Origin: Mucilaginibacter ginsenosidivorax | Lineage (GTDB): Bacteria; Bacteroidota; Bacteroidia; Sphingobacteriales; Sphingobacteriaceae | Direction of reading: 5' to 3' | Length of the DNA: 64,000 nt | Assembly: GCF_007971525.1 (NCBI RefSeq) | Contig: NZ_CP042437.1 | Span: 6,386,001-6,450,000, forward strand | Shown here: in pieces, positions 17,269 to 26,857 of the stretch | Layout: every line of letters begins with the position of its first letter | Numbering within the stretch: the first letter of the stretch is position 1 | Program-made: the position numbers and the translations under genes | The notes under the pieces: generated by a model | Seen by the model: only the letters and a program-made list of their open reading frames with translations | What the model was told of the DNA's origin: nothing | The model's database searches: none

Positions 17269-17787
17269 CTATAATTTGATCTTTAATTCGTGTTCGCGTT
17301 TTAAGGTGAGCAAGGCCTCGGCGTTTCCTTTTGCATCGTCAACCGGGTGATGGGTATGTGCTGTTTTGCGCAGGTGTTTAAAGTTTTTGAACATATCTTT
17401 AACCATGCCTTTATACAGGCTGCCCAGGTTTTGCGAACTGAATCCAAACGGGTTTTTACCTGTAAAGTGATGGAAATACCAGCAGATGAACATCCAATCG
17501 AACCCGTTATTGTCGCTAATGAAAATGGGCTGATCTTTACAAACAGTTTTTATCCAGGTTGCAAAATTGGCCATAACCGTAGCCGGGTCGTCGAATGATA
17601 AAACCTCTTCGCGCGTATGGCCCGAAACAGCCAGGGCTTCGGGAATATAATTTTCAGATATCGATTTTAGTTGTCCGTAAAAAGTTTTGTCGAGGCCATA
17701 CTGTACAAGCACAGCGCCGAAAGAGATCATAGAAAAGCCGCCCGGAATTGGGCCATCACTTTCTATATCTACCATAATATAAGCCAT
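17269..17787 (-). CDS. DEDDh 3'-5' exonuclease (RNase T/DnaQ-like)
   Basis: A 172-residue single-domain exonuclease. ExoI is YIMVDIESDGP at residues 3-13 (D, E), ExoII is FISDNNGFDWMF near 90 (D), and ExoIII is HHPVDDAKGNAEAL near 145-158 (H, D). The substrate, RNA or single-stranded DNA, cannot be told from the sequence. It lies between two MFS paralogues with gaps of 81 and 69 bases. Confidence 0.85.
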   Translation of the reverse strand: MAYIMVDIESDGPIPGGFSMISFGAVLVQYGLDKTFYGQLKSISENYIPEALAVSGHTREEVLSFDDPATVMANFATWIKTVCKDQPIFISDNNGFDWMFICWYFHHFTGKNPFGFSSQNLGSLYKGMVKDMFKNFKHLRKTAHTHHPVDDAKGNAEALLTLKREHELKIKL

Positions 17788-17856
17788 TGTTGTTTATTAA
17801 TAATACAATAGTGAGACGGAAAATTAAGGCCGTAAAATGATATCGCCAGCTTGTTT

Positions 17857-19077
17857 TTACTTCTTTTTAAAACTCCTGATAGCCAGCAATGCAGCCAAAA
17901 GCATCAGTATGGCCCCCAAAATAAACGGAGCTCCGGGTAAATACAGGTGGTTTTTGAAATTGGTAAAATAGTAAAACAAGGTGGTCATTATCCATGGGCC
18001 AAATATCGAGCTTAAACTCATGAGGCTGGTTAGGCCGCCTTGTAGTTCGCCCTGCTCATTGGCGGGTACCTGGTTACTCATCAAGCCCTGTAAAGCGGGA
18101 CCCGCAATACCGCCCAGGGCATAAGGAATCATAAAAGCAAACATCATCCAGGTATGGGTGGCAATTGCAAATAGTATCAACCCGGTGCTGTACAGCAAAA
18201 GGCCCATCCATATACTGCGTTCCAAACCCAGCTTGGGTAATGTTACCCGTATTAAGCCACCCTGAACCATGGCTATCATCAAGCCAATAAACCCTAATGA
18301 ATAGCCTACTATATCTTCGCTCCAATTAAATTTCAGGATGGTATAAAACGTCCATACGCTTTGTACAGATTGTGCAGCAAAATACACCAGGAACAACGAA
18401 GCGGCGAGGCCAATTACTGATGGATATTTTTTGAGCTGTAATAATGACCCCAATGGATTGGCGCGTTTCCAGTCAAAGGGTCGGCGGTGGTCTAACGACA
18501 GCGACTCTGGCAAGATAAAGAAGCCATAAGCTGCATTTAATAAGGCCAAGCCAGCGGCCGCAAAAAATGGATAATGAACATTCCATTTTCCTAAAATACC
18601 GCCCAGCACCGGGCCAATAATAAAGCCGATGCCGAAAGCAACCCCTATCATCCCGAAGTTTTGTGCGCGTTTTTCGGGAGTGCTGATATCAGCGATATAA
18701 GCAGAAGCGGTTGTAAAACTTGCGCCCGTTATACCAGCTATAGTGCGGCCAACAAACAGCCAGCCTACTGATGGTGCAAATGCGAGGAATAGATAATCGA
18801 CGCCGAATCCTAACAGGGATGATAATAACACCGGCCGGCGGCCATATTTATCGCTCAGGTTGCCAATCACCGGCGAAAACAGGAATTGCATTACCGAATA
18901 GGCCAGCAGCATAAGCCCCGAATATAACGATGCCTGGCTAACGGTGCCATGTATTAATTTCTCTATCAGTTTAGGCATTACGGGTATAATGATACCAAAG
19001 CCGATAACATCTATCAGCATGGTAACAAAAATAAAGCCCAATGCGGCCTGTGGCTTAAGTTTGGCAGGTTTATCCAT
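17857..19077 (-). CDS. MFS exporter, TetA-like, paralogue of the neighbour
   Basis: A 406-residue, 12-helix transporter. GNLSDKYGRRPVLLSSLLGFG (helix 2-3 loop) and GRTIAGITGASFTTASAYIAD mark the same DHA1/Tet branch as the gene at 15940-17187. The ATG at 19077 is preferred; a TTG three codons earlier would only add three residues. Substrate unknown. The pair probably arose by duplication. Confidence 0.88.
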   Translation of the reverse strand: MDKPAKLKPQAALGFIFVTMLIDVIGFGIIIPVMPKLIEKLIHGTVSQASLYSGLMLLAYSVMQFLFSPVIGNLSDKYGRRPVLLSSLLGFGVDYLFLAFAPSVGWLFVGRTIAGITGASFTTASAYIADISTPEKRAQNFGMIGVAFGIGFIIGPVLGGILGKWNVHYPFFAAAGLALLNAAYGFFILPESLSLDHRRPFDWKRANPLGSLLQLKKYPSVIGLAASLFLVYFAAQSVQSVWTFYTILKFNWSEDIVGYSLGFIGLMIAMVQGGLIRVTLPKLGLERSIWMGLLLYSTGLILFAIATHTWMMFAFMIPYALGGIAGPALQGLMSNQVPANEQGELQGGLTSLMSLSSIFGPWIMTTLFYYFTNFKNHLYLPGAPFILGAILMLLAALLAIRSFKKK

Positions 19078-19270
19078 AAACCGCAAAATAATGATAAAAT
19101 GTTATCGGCGGATATTAACTTTAAAAATCATTTGAATGTCTAAAATCGTTGCCTCATTGTTTTTTACTCCGAAAATTTAAAAAAAATAGGCAATTTGCAG
19201 CGTAATATCCATCAAAAGCAACCTAAAGCCCGATAACCCAACAGATCGGCCTGAACACTTAACAATTGAA

Positions 19271-20455
19271 ATGGCAACAACACTTAAAAACAGGATAACA
19301 TCGATTGATTTTCTTCGTGGCACCATCATGATCATTATGGCGCTTGACCACGTGCGCGATTACCTGTATAAAGGCTCGTTTTTATTTGATCCGCTTGATT
19401 TAGATAAAACATCCGGTGTGTTGTTTTTTACCCGTTGGATAACCCATTTTTGCGCGCCCATTTTCATGCTGCTGGCAGGCACCTCGGCATTTTTAATGAG
19501 CCGCAAGAAAACAAAGAATGAGCTATCTGTTTTCCTGGTAAAACGTGGCCTTTGGTTGGTGTTCCTGGAGCTGGTGGTAGTCAATTTCGGCTGGAACTTT
19601 AATATCGCCTTCCCGATGTTGCTGTTTATAACCATATGGGCCCTGGGGATAAGTATGATTGTACTTGCGGCACTAATCCATTTGCCTAAAACCGCTATTC
19701 TTGTTCTTAGCCTTGCAGTTATATTCGGCCATAATTTATTGGATGGCGTGCATGTGGCCGGTAATAATATAGCCGGTTTTGGCTGGGCTTTTCTTCATGA
19801 TCAGCGTCCGTTTTTCTGGGGACATGAAATACTTTTAGTAGGTTATCCTATAATTCCGCTGGTTGCAATTATGCCATTAGGCTATTGCCTGGGGCAATTG
19901 TTTACCCCGGAATACAGCGTGGAAAAACGCAGGAAAACTTTATTTATAATGGGTGCCGCTTCCCTGGTATTATTTGTAGTGATCAGGTATCTTAACGTAT
20001 ACGGCGATCCTGTTAAATGGACTGTACAGAAGGATGCGTTTTTTACCTTCCTTTCGTTTATCAAAGTCAATAAATATCCACCTTCGTTGTTGTATATTTT
20101 ATTAACAGTGGGTTCAGCTTTGCTATTCCTGGCCTTTACAGAAAAGCTACAGAATACCGTGGTTAGGGTAGTATCTGTGTACGGAAGGGTACCTATGTTT
20201 TACTATCTTATCCATATCTACATTATTCACCTTATAGCCCTTGTTGCATCCGCCCTTACGCCAGGACAAAACTGGAAAATCTGGATACTTGATCAGCCAA
20301 TATGGTTTACCACATCGCTTAAAGGCTACGGGTTTTCGTTGCCGGTTGCGTACCTGGTTTGGATAGTTATTGTTGTAGGCCTGTATCCGTTGTGCAAACG
20401 GTATGATACATACAAACAGGCGCATAAAGAAAAATGGTGGCTGAGTTATTTATAG
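19271..20455 (+). CDS. DUF1624 / HGSNAT-like membrane acyltransferase-family protein
   Basis: A 394-residue membrane protein with about ten helices. The N-terminal signature RITSIDFLRGTIMIIMALDH and FFTRWITHFCAPIFMLLAG match DUF1624, which includes the catalytic domain of heparan-alpha-glucosaminide N-acetyltransferase. A transmembrane acetyl-transfer role is possible but not shown. The gene is divergent from the MFS exporter across 193 bases that must contain both promoters. Confidence 0.82.
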   Translation: MATTLKNRITSIDFLRGTIMIIMALDHVRDYLYKGSFLFDPLDLDKTSGVLFFTRWITHFCAPIFMLLAGTSAFLMSRKKTKNELSVFLVKRGLWLVFLELVVVNFGWNFNIAFPMLLFITIWALGISMIVLAALIHLPKTAILVLSLAVIFGHNLLDGVHVAGNNIAGFGWAFLHDQRPFFWGHEILLVGYPIIPLVAIMPLGYCLGQLFTPEYSVEKRRKTLFIMGAASLVLFVVIRYLNVYGDPVKWTVQKDAFFTFLSFIKVNKYPPSLLYILLTVGSALLFLAFTEKLQNTVVRVVSVYGRVPMFYYLIHIYIIHLIALVASALTPGQNWKIWILDQPIWFTTSLKGYGFSLPVAYLVWIVIVVGLYPLCKRYDTYKQAHKEKWWLSYL

Positions 20456-20569
20456 TCAACATTATAAGTGTAATTTGATACTATAATGAATGTTACTTGT
20501 AGTTAATAAATGTTAACCGCTTCTTTTTTGGTAAATAATAGTATTATTTTAGGGGTAAAATAATTACCT

Positions 20570-22522
20570 ATGAAATATCGCAAACTGCTGCTGGTTTTGC
20601 CTGCCATACTGGCGCTGCAAAACATTTATGCGCAAAACAGTCACCTTACTTTATCGGCCCGGTTTCCCGCAGTCGCCGAGAAAATAAAATTAACCTATAA
20701 CCCTGCCGGGACGCCGGTTGACGGGAAGAAGGATATCGCAGCCGAAGTTTATTTTATTGATGGCAAGGATAACCCTGTTGCCGATGTAACCCTAAAAACC
20801 AGCGGCGCTTTGCTAACCGGCGATTTTACCGTGCCTGCATCTGCAAAGGCCTTTTTTGTAAAGCTGTACAGTGGCGAGGCTGTTGACAACAATGCCGATA
20901 AAGGATACCTGTTTTCTGTTTATCAAAACGGAAAGCCCGTGCAAGGTGCTTATGAAGCCGAAGCGTTTGTTTTAAGCAGCGGCGTTGGCGCGCGATTTGG
21001 CGGTATAAAAGCCGATAATGATAAGGCCCTTGAATTGTTTAAAAAAGAAGATGAGGTGTATCCTAAAGGCGAGCGTCTTTTTAATATCCAATATTATTCT
21101 ATACTGGCTAAGAAAAAAGATCCGCAAACTGTTGTTTTGGTAAACGCCAAAATAAAAACGCTGGAGAAAAGCGATGACGAGAAAGACCTGGTGCTGGCGA
21201 CAAACATGCTCAACTGGACAAAGCAGTCGGCATCGGCCGATTCGATGGTGGCAGTGATCAAAAAACGATTCCCCGAAGGTACAACAGCAAAAAATGACGC
21301 TGCCGTAGAGGTTTACAAAATAGCCGATCTGGGCAAAAAGGATTCGGCTTACAATGCCTATATCGCCAAATATCCGCCCAGGCCAGAAGATAAAATTCCG
21401 GCGCTTGATTTTGTAAGAACTCAGTTGGCCTCCGGTTATCTTAAAAAAGGAGATATGGAATCCTTTAACAAGTATGCCGCACTTGTGAAAAACAAAACTG
21501 TTTTGGCACAAGAGTATAATAATACTGCTTACGAGTGGGGCAAGGCCGGTGATAAACTGGGCGAAGCAGAAAAATTATCCAAACGATCATTAGATATCAT
21601 GGCCGAAGGGGTGAAGAACCCCGTAGCCGGGGCTTATGCATCGCCAAAAGCTGTGGCTAAACGTAGCCAGGAATCATATGATAATTATGCAGATACCTAC
21701 GCCTTTATTTTATACAAGGAGAAGAAGTACGATGAAGCCTACAAATATCAAAAAGCAGTGTATGCAACCAACACCTATAATGATCCCGAAATAAATGAGC
21801 ATTACGTGTTGATACTGAATGCCCTTGGTAAATATGCCGAATCGCAACAAGTAATTGAAGGCGCTTTAAAAGCCGGCAAGGGATCAGATGTTTTAAAAAA
21901 TGAGTTAAAAACCGATTATATGAAGTTGAAAGGCAGCCAGGCAGGTTACGATGAATACCTTGCTTCCCTTATCAATTTTGCCCGGAATAAAAAACGTGTC
22001 GAACTGGCCAAACAAATGATTAACCAGCCCGCATTACCCTTTGCTTTAAAAGATTTTGAAGGCAACACCGTATCACTGGCCAGCCTGAAAGGCAAAGTGG
22101 TTATTGTTGATTTTTGGGCAACCTGGTGCGGCCCTTGTAAAGCATCGTTCCCTGGTATGCAAACTGCTGTAAATAATTTTAAGGACGATGCAGATGTGAA
22201 ATTTTTATTTGTTGATACATGGGAAAACGGCGATAACTATGCCGACGGTGTAAAGAAATTTATTGCTGATAAAAAGTACAGTTTTTATGTGCTGATGGAC
22301 GAAAAAGGGGCCGATGGCCGCCAATCAAAGGTGGTATCGCAATTTGGGGTTGATGGTATCCCTACCAAGTTTATTATCGACAAAAATGGTAATATCCGCT
22401 TTAAAGTTGTTGGATTTGACGGCTCGACTGATGGATTGGTTGATGAAGTTACCGCCATGATTGATATGGCTAAAGAGCCTGCAGCTGCTGCAAGTGTAGT
22501 GACTAAGGAAAGTATGAAGTAG
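20570..22522 (+). CDS. Secreted TlpA-like thioredoxin with a long N-terminal region
   Basis: A 650-residue exported protein. The signal peptide ends near IYAQN (residue 22). Residues 25-480 form a beta-rich N-terminal part followed by helical, TPR-like repeats. The C-terminal 140 residues are a TlpA/ResA-type thioredoxin domain with the active site FWATWCGPCK near 517-526 and the cis-Pro region GVDGIPTKFII. It probably reduces or shuffles periplasmic thiols. No operon partner. Confidence 0.88.
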   Translation: MKYRKLLLVLPAILALQNIYAQNSHLTLSARFPAVAEKIKLTYNPAGTPVDGKKDIAAEVYFIDGKDNPVADVTLKTSGALLTGDFTVPASAKAFFVKLYSGEAVDNNADKGYLFSVYQNGKPVQGAYEAEAFVLSSGVGARFGGIKADNDKALELFKKEDEVYPKGERLFNIQYYSILAKKKDPQTVVLVNAKIKTLEKSDDEKDLVLATNMLNWTKQSASADSMVAVIKKRFPEGTTAKNDAAVEVYKIADLGKKDSAYNAYIAKYPPRPEDKIPALDFVRTQLASGYLKKGDMESFNKYAALVKNKTVLAQEYNNTAYEWGKAGDKLGEAEKLSKRSLDIMAEGVKNPVAGAYASPKAVAKRSQESYDNYADTYAFILYKEKKYDEAYKYQKAVYATNTYNDPEINEHYVLILNALGKYAESQQVIEGALKAGKGSDVLKNELKTDYMKLKGSQAGYDEYLASLINFARNKKRVELAKQMINQPALPFALKDFEGNTVSLASLKGKVVIVDFWATWCGPCKASFPGMQTAVNNFKDDADVKFLFVDTWENGDNYADGVKKFIADKKYSFYVLMDEKGADGRQSKVVSQFGVDGIPTKFIIDKNGNIRFKVVGFDGSTDGLVDEVTAMIDMAKEPAAAASVVTKESMK

Positions 22523-22569
22523 GATTCTTAGACTTACGAGGAATAAGCAATCTTTAAGTGACTAAATAC

Positions 22570-22599
22570 AAAATGCCACCTTGTTTAGGGTGGCATTTT
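22570..22599. terminator. Bidirectional terminator
   Basis: AAAATGCCACC (22570-22580) and GGTGGCATTTT (22589-22599) form an 11-bp stem with a T run on each side. It lies 47 bases after the thioredoxin stop and can also serve the repeat side. Confidence 0.85.
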
Positions 22600-22613
22600 G
22601 TATTTTACCCGGT

Positions 22614-22766
22614 TGTCATTTCGAACGAATCAGAGGTGGATTTAAGCGTTGGGGTGAGGAGAAATCCTATACACACTGCATCACGACAAGTCCATTGGAA
22701 TGCAGTGTGTATAGGATTTCTCCTCGCACCCCGCTTTTTCCCTGCACCTGCTCGTTCGAAATGACA
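22614..22766. repeat. Long palindromic repeat element
   Basis: The outer arms TGTCATTTCGAACGA and TCGTTCGAAATGACA border the element. Inside, a stem of about 30 bp has arms 22651-22681 and 22700-22732, identical except for two extra bases in one arm, with an 18-base loop. It resembles the dispersed palindromic units often mobilised by Y1 (RAYT) transposases, but no transposase is present here. Open frames in it are spurious. Confidence 0.85.
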
Positions 22767-22790
22767 TTTAGTCTAATGATTAATATATCC

Positions 22791-23498
22791 TTAAAAATTC
22801 GGCTTCAACACATATTTGTTGTAGAAACGGGTAATATGATCAACTGCCTCTTCGGCGGTATCAACTACGCGGTAAAGCATCAGGTCATCTGGGTTGATGT
22901 TGTGCTGATCGGCCAGCATTTTTTCTTCTATCCAGCTAAACAAGCCTTTCCAGTAATCAACACCCACAAAAATAATAGGGAACCGCGCAATTTTACCGGT
23001 TTGGATCAACGTCATGGCCTCGAAGGACTCATCCATTGTTCCAAAACCGCCGGGCAAAATAATGAAGCCTTGCGAGTATTTCATAAACATCACCTTGCGG
23101 ATAAAAAAGTAATCAAACTCCATGATCTTATCCCTATCAATATATTTATTGTGGAACTGCTCAAACGGCAGTTCGATATTTAAACCTACCGATTTGCCCC
23201 CCGCTTCGTACGCGCCTTTGTTGGCTGCCTCCATGATACCTGGTCCGCCGCCCGATATTACACCATAGCCATGCTCGGTAAGCAGGCGGGCAGCCCCTTC
23301 GGCCAATTGGTAATACTTGTTATCGTTATGGGTACGTGCCGATCCGAATATGGATACGCATGGGCCAATTTTGGCCAGTTTTTCAAAGCCGTCAACAAAT
23401 TCGGCCATTATTTTAAATATCTGCCAGGAATCCGTAACCTTTATTTCCTGCCAGTTTTTGTTTTCAAATGCTTGTCTTATTTTATCATCTCCGGTCAT
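22791..23498 (-). CDS. LOG family / TIGR00730 Rossmann-fold protein
   Basis: A 235-residue protein of the family once annotated as lysine decarboxylase, many members of which are nucleoside 5'-monophosphate phosphoribohydrolases (LOG, cytokinin-activating type). The motif PGGFGTMDE near residues 149-157 is exact, and the second signature GGGPGIMEAAN near 79-89 is present. The 40-residue N-terminal extension is common in Bacteroidota. Function by family is likely but the substrate is unknown. Confidence 0.88.
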   Translation of the reverse strand: MTGDDKIRQAFENKNWQEIKVTDSWQIFKIMAEFVDGFEKLAKIGPCVSIFGSARTHNDNKYYQLAEGAARLLTEHGYGVISGGGPGIMEAANKGAYEAGGKSVGLNIELPFEQFHNKYIDRDKIMEFDYFFIRKVMFMKYSQGFIILPGGFGTMDESFEAMTLIQTGKIARFPIIFVGVDYWKGLFSWIEEKMLADQHNINPDDLMLYRVVDTAEEAVDHITRFYNKYVLKPNF

Positions 23499-23516
23499 AT
23501 CCTTTGTTTTAGTAGC

Positions 23517-23647
23517 CCGGAAGTCCGAAAGTCGGGAAATCCGGAAGTATTGTTAGTACATCAAATTTGTTAATTATGTTTTGTTGTTGATTCTCTTTTA
23601 CCCAGCTACGACTTTCGGAGTTCCCGAATTCCTGTCTTTCGGACTTG
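23517..23647. repeat. Inverted pair of degenerate CCGAAAGTC words, locus A-left
   Basis: The forward arm at 23517-23549 has CCGGAAGTCCGAAAGTC-type words, and the reverse-complement arm lies at about 23606-23647. The reverse arm overlaps the last codons of the symporter gene. The word recurs at the other end of that gene. Confidence 0.75.
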
Positions 23648-25100
23648 AGCTCAGCAACAAGCCGACAAAGGTAATTAATCCGTTAACAATGATGAGTTCA
23701 TTGCTAAAAACATATCCACCCAAAAGTGATTTTGATTCGGCATTTAAAAAGTAGCATATAGCGGGCGATGCAACACAAATAAACGGAACCAGCTTGTCCC
23801 TTACCTGCCTGTTACTTACAAACAAACCAAAGGAATAAAGCCCCAGCAATGGCCCGTACGTGTACGATGCAACAGTAAATATGGCGCTTACCACCGCATC
23901 GTTGTTAATAGCGTTAAATATCACAATGGTTAAAAACATCAGCCCCGAAAAAGCAATATGTACCGTATGGCGTGTGCCTACCTTTTTTTTGCTATTAAGA
24001 TCGGTGCTTTTGTTAAAGCCTAAAAAATCTACACAAAAAGAGGTTGTAAGCGCTGTAAGCGCCGAATCGGTGGTAGCAAAGGTTGCCGCTGTAAGGCCCA
24101 GCATGAAAACCATGGCCGGTACAATGCCCAAATGTTGCAGGGCGATGGTAGGGTACAGGTAGTCGGTTTTATCCACATGGATGCCATATTTGCCGGCATA
24201 CATCCACAACAGGGCGCCTACGCTTAAAAAGAATATATTGATTACGACAAATACCCCGGTAAAACTGAACATGTTTTTCTGGGCTTCCTTAATGTTTTTA
24301 AGGCTCAGGTTTTTTTGCATCAGGTCCTGGTCAAGGCCCACCATGCCAATGGTTATAAATATGCCACCTAAAAACGCTTTGGTAAAATGGAATTTGCTGC
24401 TCAGGAAATCATTAAAGAAAAATATTTTGGCATAACTACTGTTTTTAATGGCATCGGCAGCCTCAATAATATTCAGGTGCAGGCTACTGCAAATGAAGTA
24501 TATAGATAGAAATACCGATAACACAAGGAAAAAAGTTTGCAGGCTATCGGTAATAATAATGGTTTTTAATCCTCCTTTAAACGTGTAAGACCAGATAAGC
24601 ACTAAACAAATGAGCACTGTAACGGCAAAAGGAATATGGTAACTATCAAAAATAAATTTCTGTAAAACAATAACCACCAGGTACAACCGGAAGGATGAAC
24701 CGATAACCCTGCTGATGAGGAATATTCCGGCAGCGGTTTTATAGCTCCATGTGCCTAAAGCGCCCTCGATATAACTGTATATTGAGGTAAGTTTTAACCG
24801 GTAATAAAGCGGCAGCAATACGGTAGCGATGATGAGAAAGCCGGCGGCGTTGCCCAGCACAAATTGAAAGTAAGAAAACTGATCGCCGGAGGGGGCGCCA
24901 ACTTTGCCCGGCACCGAAATAAAGGTAACCCCGCTAAGAGCGGTGCCGATCATCCCGAAGGCCACCAGGTACCATTTAGAGTTGCGGTTGGCAACAAAAA
25001 AAGTATCATTATCTGAAGCTTTGCGGGATGTAAGCCAGGATATAACCAGCAACACCAAAAAATAACCGATAATAAATGATAATAGTACTCCTGGCGACAT
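23598..25100 (-). CDS. Sodium:solute symporter family protein
   Basis: A 500-residue membrane protein with about 13 helices. The sodium symporter (SSF) pattern is visible in GTALSGVTFISVPG near residues 52-65 and in helix 8-9 (GLTAATFATTDSALTALTTSF near 325-345), which carries the Ser/Thr typical of sodium coordination. The substrate is unknown. The last 16 residues (SSPKDRNSGTPKVVAG) are encoded by a repeat arm and are unlikely to be ancestral. Similar repeats lie upstream of the start, so both ends of the gene are bordered by the same repeat family. Confidence 0.88.
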   Translation of the reverse strand: MSPGVLLSFIIGYFLVLLVISWLTSRKASDNDTFFVANRNSKWYLVAFGMIGTALSGVTFISVPGKVGAPSGDQFSYFQFVLGNAAGFLIIATVLLPLYYRLKLTSIYSYIEGALGTWSYKTAAGIFLISRVIGSSFRLYLVVIVLQKFIFDSYHIPFAVTVLICLVLIWSYTFKGGLKTIIITDSLQTFFLVLSVFLSIYFICSSLHLNIIEAADAIKNSSYAKIFFFNDFLSSKFHFTKAFLGGIFITIGMVGLDQDLMQKNLSLKNIKEAQKNMFSFTGVFVVINIFFLSVGALLWMYAGKYGIHVDKTDYLYPTIALQHLGIVPAMVFMLGLTAATFATTDSALTALTTSFCVDFLGFNKSTDLNSKKKVGTRHTVHIAFSGLMFLTIVIFNAINNDAVVSAIFTVASYTYGPLLGLYSFGLFVSNRQVRDKLVPFICVASPAICYFLNAESKSLLGGYVFSNELIIVNGLITFVGLLLSSSPKDRNSGTPKVVAG

Positions 25101-25114
25101 AGATGTTTTATTAG

Positions 25115-25385
25115 TCTGGAAGTTGGGAAGTCCGAAAGTCCGGAAGTAGCTCCGAAAGCCCGGAAAGATCCGTAAAGTCCGAATTGAGTTGCAAAGTACA
25201 GAACAAATTAACTATTTACAAACTTTAGTCCGAAAGTCCGGAAGACGGAAAGTCCGCAAGACCGAAAGTGGGAAAAGGCCCTGAAGTCGGAAAGTAAATT
25301 GCATAACACAGAAGAAATTCTCAAAATACAAACTTTAATCTTTCGGACTTCCCGACTTTCCGAACTCTCCCAACTTCCCGACTTA
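25115..25385. repeat. Degenerate CCGAAAGTCCGGAAGT arrays, locus A-right
   Basis: Forward arrays lie at 25115-25187 and 25228-25293, and a reverse-oriented array at 25338-25385. Each forward array is followed by a related spacer (25189-25228 and 25299-25338, both from TTGCA to AAACTTTA), so array plus spacer is duplicated. The block fills the space between the symporter start and recR. No open frame here is credible. Confidence 0.8.
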
Positions 25386-25402
25386 TTCCTTAACTTCGCA
25401 AA

Positions 25403-26020
25403 ATGAATTTTTCGTCCAAATTACTGGAAAATGCTGTAGCCGAATTTGCCAAATTGCCGGGGGTGGGTCAAAAAACCGCTCTGAGGCTGGTGCTGCATTT
25501 GCTAAACCAGGATAAACAGGATGTTGAACGATTTAGCAACACTGTGAGCAAGCTGCGTAACGAGATTATGTTTTGCTCGGTTTGCCACAACATATCAGAC
25601 CATGCCGTATGCGAGATTTGCTCATCGCATAAACGCGACCGCAGCCTTATTTGCGTGGTTGAGGATACCCGCGATGTAATGGCTATTGAAAATACCAACC
25701 AGTACAATGGCGTATATCATGTATTGGGTGGCTTAATATCGCCAATGGATGGGGTAGGGCCATCGGATTTGCAGGTTGATACCCTGGTTGAACGCCTGAA
25801 GGAAAACGAAGCCAAAGAGATCATTTTTGCCCTTAGCGCTACCATGGAAGGCGATACCACTTTGTTTTATTTAAACAAGCGCATAAAATCTTTCAACATT
25901 ACCATATCAACCATAGCCCGTGGCATAGCCTTTGGAGGTGAATTGGAGTACGTAGATGAGATCACCCTCGGGCGGTCTATCGCTACACGTGTTCCGTATG
26001 AAAATTCATTGTCAAAGTAA
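25403..26020 (+). CDS. recR: Recombination mediator RecR
   Basis: A 205-residue protein that with RecF/RecO loads RecA at gaps. The N-terminal helix-hairpin-helix is LAKLPGVGQKTALRL-like (residues 13-30). The zinc site is CSVCHNISDHAVCEIC near 57-72. The Toprim domain follows with CVVEDTRDVMAIE and ALSATMEGDTT. The length is normal. The glycosyltransferase starts three bases after its stop, forming a recR-GT2-SDR operon. Confidence 0.95.
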   Translation: MNFSSKLLENAVAEFAKLPGVGQKTALRLVLHLLNQDKQDVERFSNTVSKLRNEIMFCSVCHNISDHAVCEICSSHKRDRSLICVVEDTRDVMAIENTNQYNGVYHVLGGLISPMDGVGPSDLQVDTLVERLKENEAKEIIFALSATMEGDTTLFYLNKRIKSFNITISTIARGIAFGGELEYVDEITLGRSIATRVPYENSLSK

Positions 26021-26023
26021 GGT

Positions 26024-26857
26024 ATGAAACTATCTGTCATCGTTGTAAATTACAATACCTGTGATATGCTCAGGATAGCGCTTAATTCGGTAATAAGGGC
26101 CGCTGTGGGCATTAATTACGAGGTTTTTGTGGTGGATAACGCCTCGGCAGACAAATCTGTAGAGATGCTAAGCGGTGAGTTTCCTGATGTTAAAGTGATT
26201 GCCAACACCAGTAACCAGGGACTGGCAAAAGCTTATAACCAGGGAATTAAAGAAACTACCGGAGAGTATGTTTTAGTAGTCAGTGCGGATACAATTACAG
26301 GCAAAAAGACTTTTGAAAAGGCGCTGGAATTTATGGATACACATTTGGATGCCGGAGGGATGGGTGTACGAATGATAACGCCTGACGGTCGTTTCCTTGC
26401 CGAATCAAAACATGGGTTTACCGAGTCTTGGGCAGTGTTTTTTAAACTGACAGGCCTTGCCAAATATTTTTCCAAATCGCGCCTTACCGATGTACAACGT
26501 AAAGATTGGGTGGAGGAGTTTCAAACTTCGGAAACCGATGTGCTGAACGGCGCTTTTATGCTGATGCGTAAAGAGGCTATTGATAAAGCCGGGCTGTTTG
26601 ATGAACGTTTTCATACCTATGGATATGATATCGATCTGAGTTACCGCATCAGGCTTGCCGGGTTTAAAAATTATTACTTTCCCAAAACGTATATTATTAA
26701 CTTCAACAGCCGTAATAATGTGAAATTTAGCTGGGATTATCTTAAGGAATTTTATGGTGCGATGATTATCTTCGCCGCCAAATATTTATTTAAGGTACCC
26801 GAAATTAAAGTGGAGGGTTTGCCGCAGCTATTCCCTTCAACTTATGAAGTTAAATGA
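26024..26857 (+). CDS. Family 2 glycosyltransferase
   Basis: A 277-residue GT-A fold enzyme. The N-terminus LSVIVVNYNTCDMLRIAL and VFVVDNASADKSVEML are the family nucleotide-sugar site. A VSAD motif near residues 83-87 takes the DxD place, and NGAFMLMRKEAIDKAGLFDERF is the acceptor-side motif (about 173-193). It resembles rhamnosyltransferase-like enzymes that build surface polysaccharides; the donor and acceptor are unknown. There is no membrane helix. The end overlaps the next gene by 14 bases. Confidence 0.88.
   Translation: MKLSVIVVNYNTCDMLRIALNSVIRAAVGINYEVFVVDNASADKSVEMLSGEFPDVKVIANTSNQGLAKAYNQGIKETTGEYVLVVSADTITGKKTFEKALEFMDTHLDAGGMGVRMITPDGRFLAESKHGFTESWAVFFKLTGLAKYFSKSRLTDVQRKDWVEEFQTSETDVLNGAFMLMRKEAIDKAGLFDERFHTYGYDIDLSYRIRLAGFKNYYFPKTYIINFNSRNNVKFSWDYLKEFYGAMIIFAAKYLFKVPEIKVEGLPQLFPSTYEVK

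Noticed and set aside
22581..23183. 200-codon frame over the palindromic repeat and LOG gene
   Set aside because: Part is repeat-derived and the rest is antisense to a clear LOG-family gene.
23517..25385. CRISPR array
   Set aside because: The repeats are short and degenerate, both orientations occur, spacers are not of constant length, and no cas genes are present.
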